Shown here in pieces: positions 49,801-62,000 of a stretch of 64,000 nucleotides of DNA; the first letter of the stretch is position 1; each line of letters starts with the position of its first letter. Origin of the DNA: Sarcocystis neurona (taxonomy: Eukaryota; Apicomplexa; Conoidasida; Eucoccidiorida; Sarcocystidae). Location of the stretch: assembly GCA_000727475.1 (NCBI GenBank), contig KL647306.1, positions 2,153,642-2,217,641 on the forward strand. Reading direction: 5' to 3'. The notes below the pieces were generated by a model. That model saw only the letters and a program-made list of their open reading frames with translations. It was not told the origin of the DNA and made no database searches. The position numbers and the translations under genes are program-made.

Positions 49801-51458
49801 GAGCTTGATAGTTTCCGCTATTTCAATATTCCCCCCGTACGCTACGCAACAACTATGATCTTGACTCGTCCCCGACCAACGCGGCGTTGTTGCGAGCGCA
49901 ACAATGCAGACAAAGGAAGCCGCTGTGCATTAACAGGCAGATCAACAATTCTGGCTTTGCCACTGAAGCCGGTTCGCCGGTTCGTGTTGGGAAAATCTGG
50001 ATGAGTTCGTCTTCTGTCGTAGAAGTACAGTTTTGCTGACTGGCCACAATGCACACAACCACACAATCAGGTCTCCGTTTCTGGAATAGTAGACGCACCA
50101 AAAAACATCACATATTACGTAGCGCCTTACTGTTACCGCTTCAGTGGTTCCGGAAGTTGGAAGTTTACTTTTGAAAGTCTTTTTCACCTTAGTTAATTAC
50201 ACGCCAGCGACTGCTTGGTGAGTTACATTAGCAGCTTTGTGCTTTGAGGAGAGTTAGCGATATACTGTGTGAATTCGATTTGTCGTTGTGACAGCGCGGA
50301 AGACAAAACATGACGTGAAAAGTACCACTTTAACGGATGAACGTTGGCGTCTTGCAAGGATTCTCGATTTACACGTGTCCCCAATATGTGCGTACACACG
50401 TCTACGCTCAGATATAATCAACATATGTATATTCCCCAGTGTGGTTATCTGCAAGAAACCTACGTGATTATGCCTTTCTTTGCCTGCATGTACCTATCCG
50501 ATATGCTATTCCTGATAAACCATAGTTTATTCCTCTCTCCGCACGAAAGTAATATATATGTACTCGCGCATTCCACTGGGGAAGTGCTACTCGGAAGCAT
50601 TTGCACTGGAGAACGCCTATAAAAACAGCGCACCAGATACACCCTGGGAGGGTCTGAATTCGTTGTATTTACGGCCGTTCGCCTTTCTCCCTCTCCACTC
50701 CAGTGCTTTCCTTCCTGTATTACATTGTCAGTGAAGAGTCGTGATACTCGTGGACCTACCGGGCAAGCACATACATACCACAAACTACGCTACATATCGT
50801 AATTGTAGGGAATCGTCCTCCCCATCGCAGCGATGGGCTGACAGAGATACAGAAGTTTCAAATCCTCTCGTGCCCAATTTCGAAAGGTCAACTCACGTGG
50901 ACAACCGTGAGAGCGCTGGTGAAGGTGACCTTTGGTGTTAAGGTGAATGGGTATTTATGCGCGTCGACGTCAGCACCAGCCTCGCAATGAACGAACCGAG
51001 TGCGTGACGACGGGTGGACGCACGTCTGCGGACGCGCGTCCGCGAAAGGACGGTTCCGTAGGTCTGTTGATGGCCTAGGCCTTCAACAGACATCCCACAA
51101 ACGAATGAGAGCGCCAATATCCATTCATGAGTCTTCGCGGATACTGAGAAGCTGCCTTCTTTCAGTAACATTATGTTTAGTGTTGGAGGGATCTACTACA
51201 CCTCCCGATTTACATATATTAGCAAGAGGGTACGTTGATTAATACTCGACGTATTCTGTATGGGTCAGGAAGGGTGCACTGCTCCACTCTGCCCCCCGTT
51301 GCCCTGCTCCGATGTATAGACACTTCGCTGAACATGCCTCGGCGGCCATGACAGTTCTGCACGACATACCAATTTTCGTCGACCCATTTTGATGTTGCAC
51401 AGACTGTTATGACTCCCCTCCATTAGCACGAATACGCTGTGTCGCGCAAACGTTGTGA
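46867..51458. other. Repeat-poor intergenic DNA
   Basis: Nothing supportable. A 96-codon frame starting at a true ATG (47177-47467) is the most protein-like but has no recognisable feature. A TA/TACG microsatellite block lies at 48210-48310. CAG tracts are absent from about 47.0 kb onward. Confidence 0.5.
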
Positions 51459-52993
51459 CTAGGCCACACTTCGCAGTTCGTTTCGCACTAGTCGACGTAT
51501 GTATCGTTCATGCGGTCTCCGATCTGGGAGCCGTGCATCTCTTTCGTCAGCTACCGCTCTTTCATTATTTGGTTTGTACCTTTTCAGTGAAAACAATTGA
51601 CCACTTTTGAACCACGGATAACGTTTCCTGTGTTCGTCTGCGTTCAACCCTCGATACGGCGCGTCCCGCCCGTCATTGGCCCCAGCTGCGCCCCTTCCGC
51701 CCCTGCTCTCGATGCTGCTTCGCCCGCTGCTTGCGTTTTTGCCCACATACCGCTTACAGGGCAGACTCCGCTGAGTTAAAAATCACCCCAAAATATGTCA
51801 TTCTGTGCTTCGATCCTGACTGTGGATATTTCATGTCCGATTCGTTGGATAAGCGAGATTTTTTCCTCCCTGCATCACCGCTCCTCAGTGGGGGCTGTCG
51901 CAGCGTGGAAAGAACAAAGGGGAAGCCATGCGGGGCCGCTCGACCTTATATCCCACTCTTCGTCTACCTGGGAGGAACCGAGTGTAGCATTCGAAGCAAC
52001 TTGTAAAGCTTCAATCCGCAGGCACGTGTAAGGAATGGTGTACTCGCTTCTATGGTCAAGCCCGTGCGAAAGGCGCATTTTGCCGGTTCCTCAAACAGTC
52101 GAGCTTTTTTTCCCGTGTAGTCGATAATCTTATTGCTCCGATACGTTGGGTGGCGCCTCGCATGTCGATGCAGCACCACTCCTATAGGACGGTGGTTCAT
52201 TCGCACGCTGCATCTACGTATATCTACGTAGAGTATACGAATTTGCGGATCCCCAGTGCTATTTTGCGCAGCGGACATTTCATACATGTCGATGTGTAAA
52301 GTGAACGCCCTTTCTCACTGGAGTAATGCGGTTCATCCGTCCAGTTTTCATTTGACCTGCCTCGTCCGGGCTCACCAGTATTCATATCTCTGAGTCGTGC
52401 GCCAGTAGCCTGCCAGGGAGGATCATATAAGGAACCATCGGTGCGTGGTCGTGTGTCCGCACCCGTCTCTTCATCCACGACGGATGGGCTGCCCCCGCTA
52501 AGTTTACAATCAACGTCCGCGAACGTCCGTGCGCGGGCGTGTACTAGTCTTCTTACGGGGGACGCCGGTGAAAGCGTCTGCGGCTTGCCTGTATCAGCAG
52601 CCACAACAGAACCGTGTTTTTGCGTGCGTTTGTTCTCCCTTCAAAAAACAGTATGATTGCGGGTCTTGCTGTGCTCCGGCAGTATGAGCAATACCTTGCT
52701 TATCCCCGAGCCAACTTTCTGAAATCCTGCTTCTACATGTCTACTGCAGTTGGCGTTGTCGTGTCGCAGGTGGACTATTTTTTGCCGGTGCGCTGCGCGC
52801 TGACTTCAGTCGGAACGTCCGGCCGCCTGCAGGAAATTCCGTCTGCAGCAACCTTCAAGTGAAGGGGGCCACTTCTTTTTGTTGCCTCTCGCGATTCTGC
52901 TGGCAGGCGTGCGGGGCTGCCGCAGGTGTCGTCGGCTTGCGCGGGTTCAACTGGGTCTTTGCAGAGCGTGTGTAGCAGCTCCGCCGTGGTCAT
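51459..52993 (-). CDS. Putative small multi-exon gene, structure unresolved
   Basis: Three minus-strand stretches look coding: 52993-52853 (true ATG, MTTAELLHTLCKDP..., 47 codons to a possible GTTGCT donor); about 52616-52224 (polar, with GSLYDPPWQATGARLRDM and possible donors GTAAGA, GTGAGC and GTGAGA); and about 51776-51459 (highly charged, containing YPWFKSGQLFSLKRYKPNN and ending IRRLVRNELRSVA). I could not find one chain of donors and acceptors that joins them cleanly, so the coordinates are the outer limits. A further minus-strand open segment at 51875-52020 may also belong. The family is not recognised. The putative start codon lies only 89 bases from the divergent RRP1 start. Confidence 0.4.
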
Positions 52994-53082
52994 GTAACGG
53001 GGAGCATCCACGCAGTTTGCTCGTCTTCTCTCGTATGTTGGCGTGCGAAAAATAACCTTGGATTACAAGCCAGCAGCAGAAG

Positions 53083-56000
53083 ATGGAACAACGGGAGGCG
53101 AAGCTCGAGCAGAGGCCGCGGAGAGCCACAGGGAGCGTAAACGCGCGGCGCGACGGAGAGGAGCTCCCCAGCTGCAAACAAAGCTTTACTGAGGTCGCTG
53201 TACCCGCCGCAGCACCGCCACCTGCAGCCACCTCCTGTACACCAATGTCATTACGTACGGCGGCAGCATCTCCAACACCTGCTGCAGCAGGAGGACCCGC
53301 TTCACGTGTAGCAGCACCCCAAGCGACACCAGCACGTGAGTCACGCTCCGCCGCAGCTCCAGGAGCCTCAGGAGCATTGGCACCTCAAACAGCAGCAACA
53401 GGGTGGCCTGCCGCAGGCGCGTCACTCCCAGGAGCAGAGGCAAAAAGTGGCGGAGACGAAGCTGCTACTGGATCTTTGCTGCAGTCCTGCACCTCCCCTG
53501 TGATGGATCAGCGACTGCTGGTGCTGGCCCGAGAAGTGGTGGATGTTGACGCGGGACGCCGCCGTCGAGCGTTGAAGAAAATCGAAAATTTCTTCCGTCC
53601 ACTGCCACTGTCAGCTGCCGCGCTCATTCCACTCCGTCTTTTCTCTTCGTCTTCTCAACCACCTTCCCTTTCTTCCCGCGCAGGCTCCGCCTCGTCACAT
53701 GTTCCTCCGGCTTCCGGTGGTGCACTCGGGCGTCCTGCAGCCGCCTCTCCCGCTGCGTCCTCTCCTTCTACAGCCGTGGCGTCTTCAGCTTCCTCGCAGT
53801 CTGTCTCGTCTGCTGCAGGTGCGGCTCGTGCTTCTTCTGCTTCTGCTGCCTGCGTTGCGAGGGGCACGAGACCCATTCTGTCGTTGCAGCAGTTTGAGCG
53901 AGTGTGGGTAATGTTGTTCTACGCGGCGTGGCTGAGTGACAAGCCCCTCGTTCAGCGGGAGTTGTTTGTGCGCCTGGCGCTACTGCAGCGGCTGCTGCAG
54001 GCCCCCGAAGAGAAACGGCGATTTTTCAAGGCATTTTTTCTCGTGATGCAGCGGCAGTGGCATGCACTTGACCAGCACCGTCTCGACAAATTTCTGCTTC
54101 TCGTTCGTATCATCACTGCTGAGCTGACTGCTGCGCTGCTTGCGTCCTGCCGCTGCTACAGTGGTGAAATCACGCTTCCCGCCACCGCCAGCGTAGACAA
54201 CAGTGCCAGCACCAGCAGCACGAGTGAGAGTAGCAGTGACGCTGGTAACAGCAGGAGCAGCCGCAACAACAGCGAGGGCTCGCAGCAACAGATGCAGAAG
54301 GCAAGCGTGGCGAAGAAGAATAGGGGTAGCGGGAGCCAGCTCCCGCTTCCCGCGTCAGTGGAAGAGCAGCACACCACCGAAGGCGCCGCGGTCTCGTTAA
54401 AGAAAATTGTGAAGAAGGTGGGTGGTGGCGCAGCTGCTTCTACACGTATCTCACCGCTGTCGTAGTTGTCCTACTTGGATACAGATGAGTGCGCGTGTAC
54501 AGCTGGGCACATAAACGTGTGCCTGTACGCGTGTATTCCAGTATACATATGTACGTATGAATATGGAAGTGGATAATAAAGAAGTAGGTGGAGGGGGAGT
54601 GATCGGTGAGGCATGCGGAGACGCACACGTTCCCCGGTTGCTGCCACGCTGCGTTGATGTGTAGGTCGATATCTGCTTTGGTGTTAGATAGCTGTCTCGA
54701 TAAGCGCATGTATGCGTATACACGTCTATACACGTGTCTGCGGGTATTTGTTTTTGTACCCTGTTATGGCGAGCAAAGCAGACGGAGGCGGCCTGTCGAT
54801 GGGTGAACGTCTCGTCACTCCACTTGCACGCGCTTGCTATGTGAGTTTTCTAGGATTGAAGAAGAGGAACGTCATTACGGTCGCAATTTCCGGAAAGGCT
54901 GTTCTTGCTCTGTCGGTGTCTTGCGCAGAGTCGTTGAAGCCGTCGCGATGTGTGTGGGGCTACACATGCGGCTCGATGGAGCCCGGACAGCATGCGACTC
55001 TGTCTCCTTTCCGCCGTGTGTACGGGTGATGCTGTGCTGCTCCTGTGTGTTCTGCTGCGCTTGGTGTGCGGCATGTGCTACTGCTGCTTCTGCGGCTCCG
55101 GTGCTCGTCTTGCCACTGCGTACACGAGGTTCGTCGAGCTCAGCGTGCGTCTGATTTGCTGATTCTGATTTTGCTGTGGCGTGCAGATGTTTCTATCCCC
55201 GATGGCGAAATTTTTTGCGACGGAACTGCTCGTGGGGTCTCAGGAACAACATGGCGCTGCGCGAGGGTTGCGTCTGCAGTTTATTGAGTGCTTCCTCGCT
55301 GAGCTTCGCGCGTCTGCGGGAGCTTCGTCCGTTACGGGGGGTGGTGCTGCGCGTGTTGCTGCTGTTGTCGTATGTGCGGATGACGGTGCTGGTGGTGTCA
55401 CTGCGTCGAGAAGGGAGAGGGATGTGCAGAAGGAAGCGGGAGACGCGCAGCAGCAGGAGCAACAGGAGTCGAAATCGAAGGAGGAGGAGGTGGAGCACCA
55501 GCAGCCGGCAAAAGAGCAGCAGCAGGAAGAGTCGTGCAACAGCAGCAGCACTTCCGATGTTCCAATCCTGCGCTTCGTGCTCTTTCCCTTCTTGTATGCG
55601 GCCTGCTATTGCAGCGACTCCGTCTCTCTGAAAGCCGTCCATCAGCGAGTCCGTCGGCACGTCTTCACGAGAAAACTTTGCAAACAACGCACGCGTGTGA
55701 ATATTTGTCTACGTGTATCTAGACAGACTGGTTGGGGGGGGAGATGAGAGGACGTAGAGAGATTCAGGTGTGCCGTTTTCTGTGTGGAGAGAGAGAGTGA
55801 CGAAAATGTAGTTTTCACCGTAAATTTCGTACGTGCGGGTCAAAAGTGTATGCTTTTATGGAGCGGGAGCGCGTGTCTTCAGTATCCTCATATACGCGTA
55901 TTTTGGTGTGAGTCCGCAGTAGAGACAGAAGACCTAGGAAGTGGAGTGTCGAGGCAAGTCAGCCGCAGCTTTTCCGTTATTATGGAGACGTCATGTCTCT

Positions 56001-59000
56001 CTCTCACCGCGCGTGCAGCGTATGCGTGCGAGCGGGTAGAAGAGGAAATGTTTTTCTCCCGTCTTCCGACCACCGTTGCTGACTACGTGTCCTTACTTTA
56101 AGAACGGGAGAAGTCTTTGAAACAATTCTCATGCGCTGTGTGATTCCGTGCGTGTATTTCTGTCCGCACGTTCCTTGATGTGTGTACACGGATCGGCACA
56201 CGCAGGTGTACATGCATTTTCCCGCCCGTAAACGTGAAGTCACATACGATTCTTTCTGTCCACACATACACGTATATGTATGCATGTACGGTGTCGGCGA
56301 AATTTTGTGGTTCGATTCTCTCTCCTACCAGACGGATAGTAGATTCGTTCGTTACCCGTACAGCGCACCAGTACTTCTTTCTGCGTTGACACACATCTGC
56401 AGAGCAGAGAGTTTCTTCACAGATGTATGGACGTGATAGATATTCTTATGGACTTACGATTCGATGTGCGCTTGTATTACAAGACAACTCTCAGGCGTAT
56501 TGTCGTTGGGGGGGCGTCTGCATGTAGGGAAGCCTCTTTGCGAATTGATGTGCAGCTGGCTGCATTTGTTACTGCGTCGCTCTGGGTGCTCGTTCCGTTG
56601 CGGCGTACTTCGGTTCCAGTGCGGTTTTTGTTGTAGACGAAGATTTGATATTCTCGCATTTACTTATGTCCGGCAGAACCTGCAGTGTATGTACACCGGG
56701 GATAGTGGTAGACTTGGCCGTGTGTAGTGTTTTTCTGGTCAGTTACTGTGCGTTCTGTCGCCCTCTGCATGGGCGCCTGCTCACGCGGATTCACTTATTT
56801 GTACGCACATCTGGTGATGGAATAGCACAGGCTTACGCGAATGGGGGTGTCCTGCCAGCCTGTCTGATCGTGGGTGGGACGCGGTGTGTGTACACTGACT
56901 GTTTTGCGCGTCGCCCTGTGGTGATTTTGTTTCGTGCATGGGCAGGTTTTGAGGGAACTGGAGCCTCGCGACGTGGACTTTCGTACGCTGGTGATGACTC
57001 TCTTTTCTTTGGCGTCTACCAGGTGAGAATGGAAACTAAGCGGGGTTCTGTACTCGGCAATATGCGTCTGCGCGTCACTCTGGAAGGGAGCTTCCGCATC
57101 CATGTGCGCGTATGTGTGTGTGTGTGTATATGTACGTATAGACAGGGAAGCGTGTGTGGATGTGCGTATATTTCTGCGTATAGTTGCACGCGTTCGTACG
57201 AAGAAGGCTTGTAAAGGGAAGACGTCTCTGTGCGAATCCGACAACTATTTGCACGCGCACAGCTTCACCATGTGTTAAAGTGTGAAGCATCCGTGGAGTG
57301 AAGAGGTGCAAAGCCGCCTCCCACTCGTTCGCCTCCTGCACTTTTCTGTCTGCAGCTAATACATATAGATATACCTATGTGTGTATATATATATATATAT
57401 ATTTTGTATATCCACGGAAGCGTGTCTTTGTCTTTCAGAAAAACGGCGCATTTCGCGTGCTGATTTCGTTGCATCTCTATAGGGGACTTTGATTTTCTTC
57501 TGGTCCAGCGTCGCAGCTGCATTTGCCACTATCCACATATGCAGCAACGGTTCCTCCTGGATACATGCATATCTGTATATATGTGTTAATGTGTACGTAC
57601 CGAGTGTACATACACCCAGAGTTTGTGGCTGTAGGTACGCGCAGCGGGCTTCTGTGGGCGGTAGATCTTTGGACTGTGTAGCTTGTGCCGGTATGCGAAC
57701 CATTCGGTAGCGTCTCTGCTACTGAATTCGCAAGGGGCGAGACAGGACGAGGTCTACTCGAACGGGTGCGAATGGTTGGCTGAAAGAGACCTTCTTCTTC
57801 CTTGAACAGCACCAGCGTCCGCGAGGGCCGATCCTGTTAACGCCGACGAATTCGCTAAAGTGTTGCCGCTGCTGCTACTCGCTGCACTGTTCGAGATGCC
57901 GTTGCGTTTGGTTTTCTATATATGGCTGTTGCTGCTGGCATGCCGGCTGTGCTGCACGTGCTATTCCATTCTTGCGCCAGTGCTGCCGCCCTGCTGCTGG
58001 TGCAGCAAGTGGTCCTTCATTCCTCTTGGAGAATTGCTGTTGCTCCTATCACATTGTTGTTGCTGCTGCTGAACTGCCGGCGCTGACGATAGGAGGGTCT
58101 TACATATATGTATGTATATATATATATGTACTGCCGCTGCTGCTAAAAACTCGTCACCTGCGTGTGAAGGGCGATTTGTGTCCTGCTGCTGAGGATGAGG
58201 GCTACTGGTGTTCTGCTGCCGCAGCGCCCGCTGAACTGGTGTTGCTGTCCTGCTGCACGAAGACCTGTGACTTGTTGCTGTTCGCAAATGTGTGGACTAC
58301 TCGAAGAAAGGAGTATGTCGCGGATTATCATCGCATGGTTTGCTGTGGTATCCATTATCATCGGGTTTCTGCTGTTACGGCATCCTGGTGCTCCGCTGCT
58401 GCTGCTTGGATCAGGAGCGTGCCTGCCCGCGGCAGCTGTGTGGAATTTCCGGCTCCTGCCGCTAGCTCGTGTGTCGTCGCGACTGCTGCTGCTAGTCGTC
58501 GCAGCGGTATAGCCGCCGCCGCTGCTATCAGCGGCACTTCGCGCCGGTGCTGATCCAGTGCGAGACCGTAAGTGCTGCTGCAGCAGCTGGTGTTATTCCT
58601 GCGGCGCCGTGGCGGGCGCAGGGCGCGCACCTATCAGTAGTGGCTGCGTGGTCTGTTGCTGATGTTGTGCGCGCGGCATTCAGCGGGATTCGTGCGGAGA
58701 ATCGGCGGCTCCTGTACAGCACAGTCAACGAGCTGGAGAAGAAAGTTTCTCGACATGAGCGTCGACAGCAACAGAAAGGACAGCAGCCGCAGAAAAGTAA
58801 GCGTCGCTGGACAAATATTACAGAGGACAACGAAGAAGTTTGTTGCGCGGCGCTTTCTCCTTAGGCTACACACATCTGCTCTACATCCGTATCCACGTAC
58901 ATGCGCTTGATTGAAAGCATCTGTGTGGAAGAAGCTGTTGTATGTGCATGTCTGTAGAGTTGTCCACTTCTGTACGTAGACGTCTGTGGTACCTTGTACG

Positions 59001-62000
59001 GCACGCCACGTCGTCGACTATTTCTGTTGGCGTGTGTGTATGCCGGCAAGGATGCGTGCACGTATGTGTAGACGTTTGCACGTCAATGCGGAGACATCTC
59101 TGCCTGACGTCTTTCTGGACTCGCACACGTATGGAATGGCAGTCACGGCTGCCTTTGTGTGTCTTTGTGCATGTCATGCTGTGTCTGTGCCTTCGTTAAA
59201 TTTTTCTGCGTTCTGCACGGCCTGAAAGTACGTGTGTACGTACGTACACAAATATATATCTGACACGCACATATATGTATAAATATAAATATATATGTAT
59301 AAATATGTATATCGTAGAGCGTTCCAGTCTTCAGCAGGCCGGAACGCTCTTTGGCACTGCCTGCGCTCTGGGGCGTGAAGGTCAGAGGAGTGTGCAGTAA
59401 TGTAGGCGACGCGTTTTTCTTGTTGTGCCCCCGTCCGTTTTTGCGGAAGCGGTTGCTGGTGCGTCTCAAAAATAATTACTCGGACCGCTCTGGGCCGCTC
59501 TAAGCGCAGGGCACGGCGTGTAATACGTCCAAGAAAGGAGCGTTGAGAGACTGTTGCGTATTTGCTGCTCTGCAGACGCTGCGGGAGCAGCGCCAGGAGG
59601 AGAGGCGTGTCTGCCTGCGATAACGTCGTCGGAGTCTCTGCAAACGCAGGCGTGTTCTGCTGCTGTCGAACAGGTTGTAGCCGCAATCGTGTCTCTCCAC
59701 AGCACCACCAGCAGCAGCGTTAGCAGCAACCGAGGAAGCGAGAGCAGTCGAAACACCGACAACAGCAGCGGTACAAGTAACGAGATTTCTGGGGATGTAC
59801 CTTCCACTGCTCCTCGCGGTAGTAGCCCACTGCTAGCATCGAGGAAAAAGATCCGGACCTGGCAAGAACAAGCAAGCGGGGGAACAACGAAAGCGCCAGC
59901 CGAAGGCGGCGACGGTGGTGCAGGAGCGGCAACGGAAACTGGGGAAAAGGCAGAAGCAGGACGTCTAGCAGGAGCTGGAACTGTCTCTGGATCAAAAGGA
60001 GAGGAAAAGGAGAAGCAGCAGTTGAAGGACAATGAACCAAGGTGCGCTGCAGCCGAGAACGACGTTCTCGTATCAGAGCATCGGCGGCAACAGCAAGAGA
60101 AACCGCAGGAGCAGGAACAGTGGGAGCAGCAGCAGAAACTGAAGCAGAAATCCCGTCGACTGAAAAAGCCGTCTCGGCATCATCATTCACAGCAAAAAAG
60201 AGAGACTTCTGTGTGCGAGCCCGTCAAAAAGAAGGTGCGCCCGGGCGTGGGGGAGGAAACGCCCGCAGCACTCGACGATGACGAGGACCCGGCAGCACAG
60301 AGGCCTACAGTTTGTACGAAGATCAGACCGTGCGTCCGCTCTGTGAAGAAGAAAGCGCTGGCCCATTCTGTGCAACGACGCGCTGCTTCCGCTCCTGCCG
60401 CTACAGCTGTGTGCCAAGCGGCGCCGGCGTCTCCTGCTTCTGCAACCGCTTCACAGGCTGCTGCTGTTGCAGGCGGCGCCGGGAAAAGACGCCGTAGCAG
60501 CGGAGTGGCACAAACGCGTGGTCGCACAGTTACAGGAGGAGCGTCCACTGCCGAAAATCCAGGGGAAGTGGGCGGGGAGGGCTCTCCTGTTGCGACCGGT
60601 TGTAACCCGAAGCATGTGAAGGACCAGACGAAGCACGCGAAGGGTGTAGTTCTACGTGAGGGACGACGGCAGCACCAAGACCGCGCGCAAGAACCGCTGC
60701 GAGATGAGCAGCAGCAACACGAACTGCAACAGAGAGAACGGCAGCAGCTACCTCTGCAGGAACAACGGCAAGAGCAACTTTCGCTGCAGCAAGCGGTGCA
60801 GCAACAGCAGCTGACGCAGGACGAGCGGCAACCCCAGCAGCAGCAAAGCCAGCAACATGAACGTCAGCAACCACAGCAGCAGCACCAGCGGCAACGTCTG
60901 CAGGGCGAGCAGCAGACGGTAGGGGAGCTTCCGCATGAAACACTTACTGCAGAACAGGGCAATAATAGTGTCGTAGAGGAGAGCGGAAGGACGCAGACCG
61001 TCTCGGCTGGCGAGACGCTCGGTGCCGGACCTGCTCGTGCGGCAGGTAGGGTCGCCGAACTCAGCCTTCCGGTGAAGAGAAAAGACGAAGGTGCTTCTTA
61101 CGCAGCAGAAGATACACCCGCTGCTGTCGCGACGCCGGAGCTACAGAGCGGCAGCCGGCGTGCCCAGGCGGCTTCTCACGGCAATACGATCAGCAGCACC
61201 AGCAGTAGCGAGAGCAGCCCGAGCAGCAGCTACAGCCGTCAGAGCAGCGGCGCGAGCACCAGCAGCAACAGGGCGAAGAAAGGCGCCGCAGAAGGAACCT
61301 CAAGCCGAAGAGTATGTTTCGATCTGAAGAAAAATCGCATAGCTGGTAAGTCACAGGGGGCTCCGTAGAGTCACCTCCTAGAGAGATGGTACAGCAGCAC
61401 TAAGACCTTCGGCCCTCTGGCGGTTCGGCATCTGCGTCCCGCCGCCACGGCACTACTTCGCTCTCTCTGTCTTCCTCTTCTGTGTCATGGGACCGTCTTC
61501 TGCTTTTTACATCGTCGAATTTGCCACCCAGCTCTGTTACACACACACAGGCGGAAACAGTTTCCTCTCAACGTGTCCTTGGACTGTCTTACCTGCGGAA
61601 AGCGTGACGCATGGGAGCACGTCTTTTCCACGGACGTGCGCCACGCACTCACGTTGTGTACATGCCACTTCGCTGAGGAAGTGTGTGTGTGTGTGTGTGT
61701 ATGTGCATGTGGAGTTTGTGCAAACATGTACGAAGTGTGGAGATGTGGGAACGCATGCGCGGTTCTCTTTTTTCTTCACTGGTGAGAAGGGGAACTAGCT
61801 GTTGTGCTGCTGTGATTGCAGCTGATGCGACCACTGCATGCGTTCTGCATGAGGAAAAGTCGTCACTCCTGCGTCTGCTGTGCCGCACTTGCTACCGTGA
61901 TTGATGCTCACCCGAGTCGGCTGCGAGAGACTCACTTTCTGCTGCCGAAGGAGCGGTGAGGTGGCCGCTGGCCAAGCCGAGGAAGTCTGCTCTTCTTTTT

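Noticed and set aside
56305..56325. GGTTCGATTCTCTC resembling a tRNA T-arm
   Set aside because: No matching acceptor, D or anticodon arms could be drawn upstream.
58314..58512. Frame with a hydrophobic, membrane-like segment (MSRIIIAWFAVVSIIIG)
   Set aside because: Lies within the RRP1 gene in a CTG-rich intron area, where such hydrophobic Leu/Ile/Val shadows are common.
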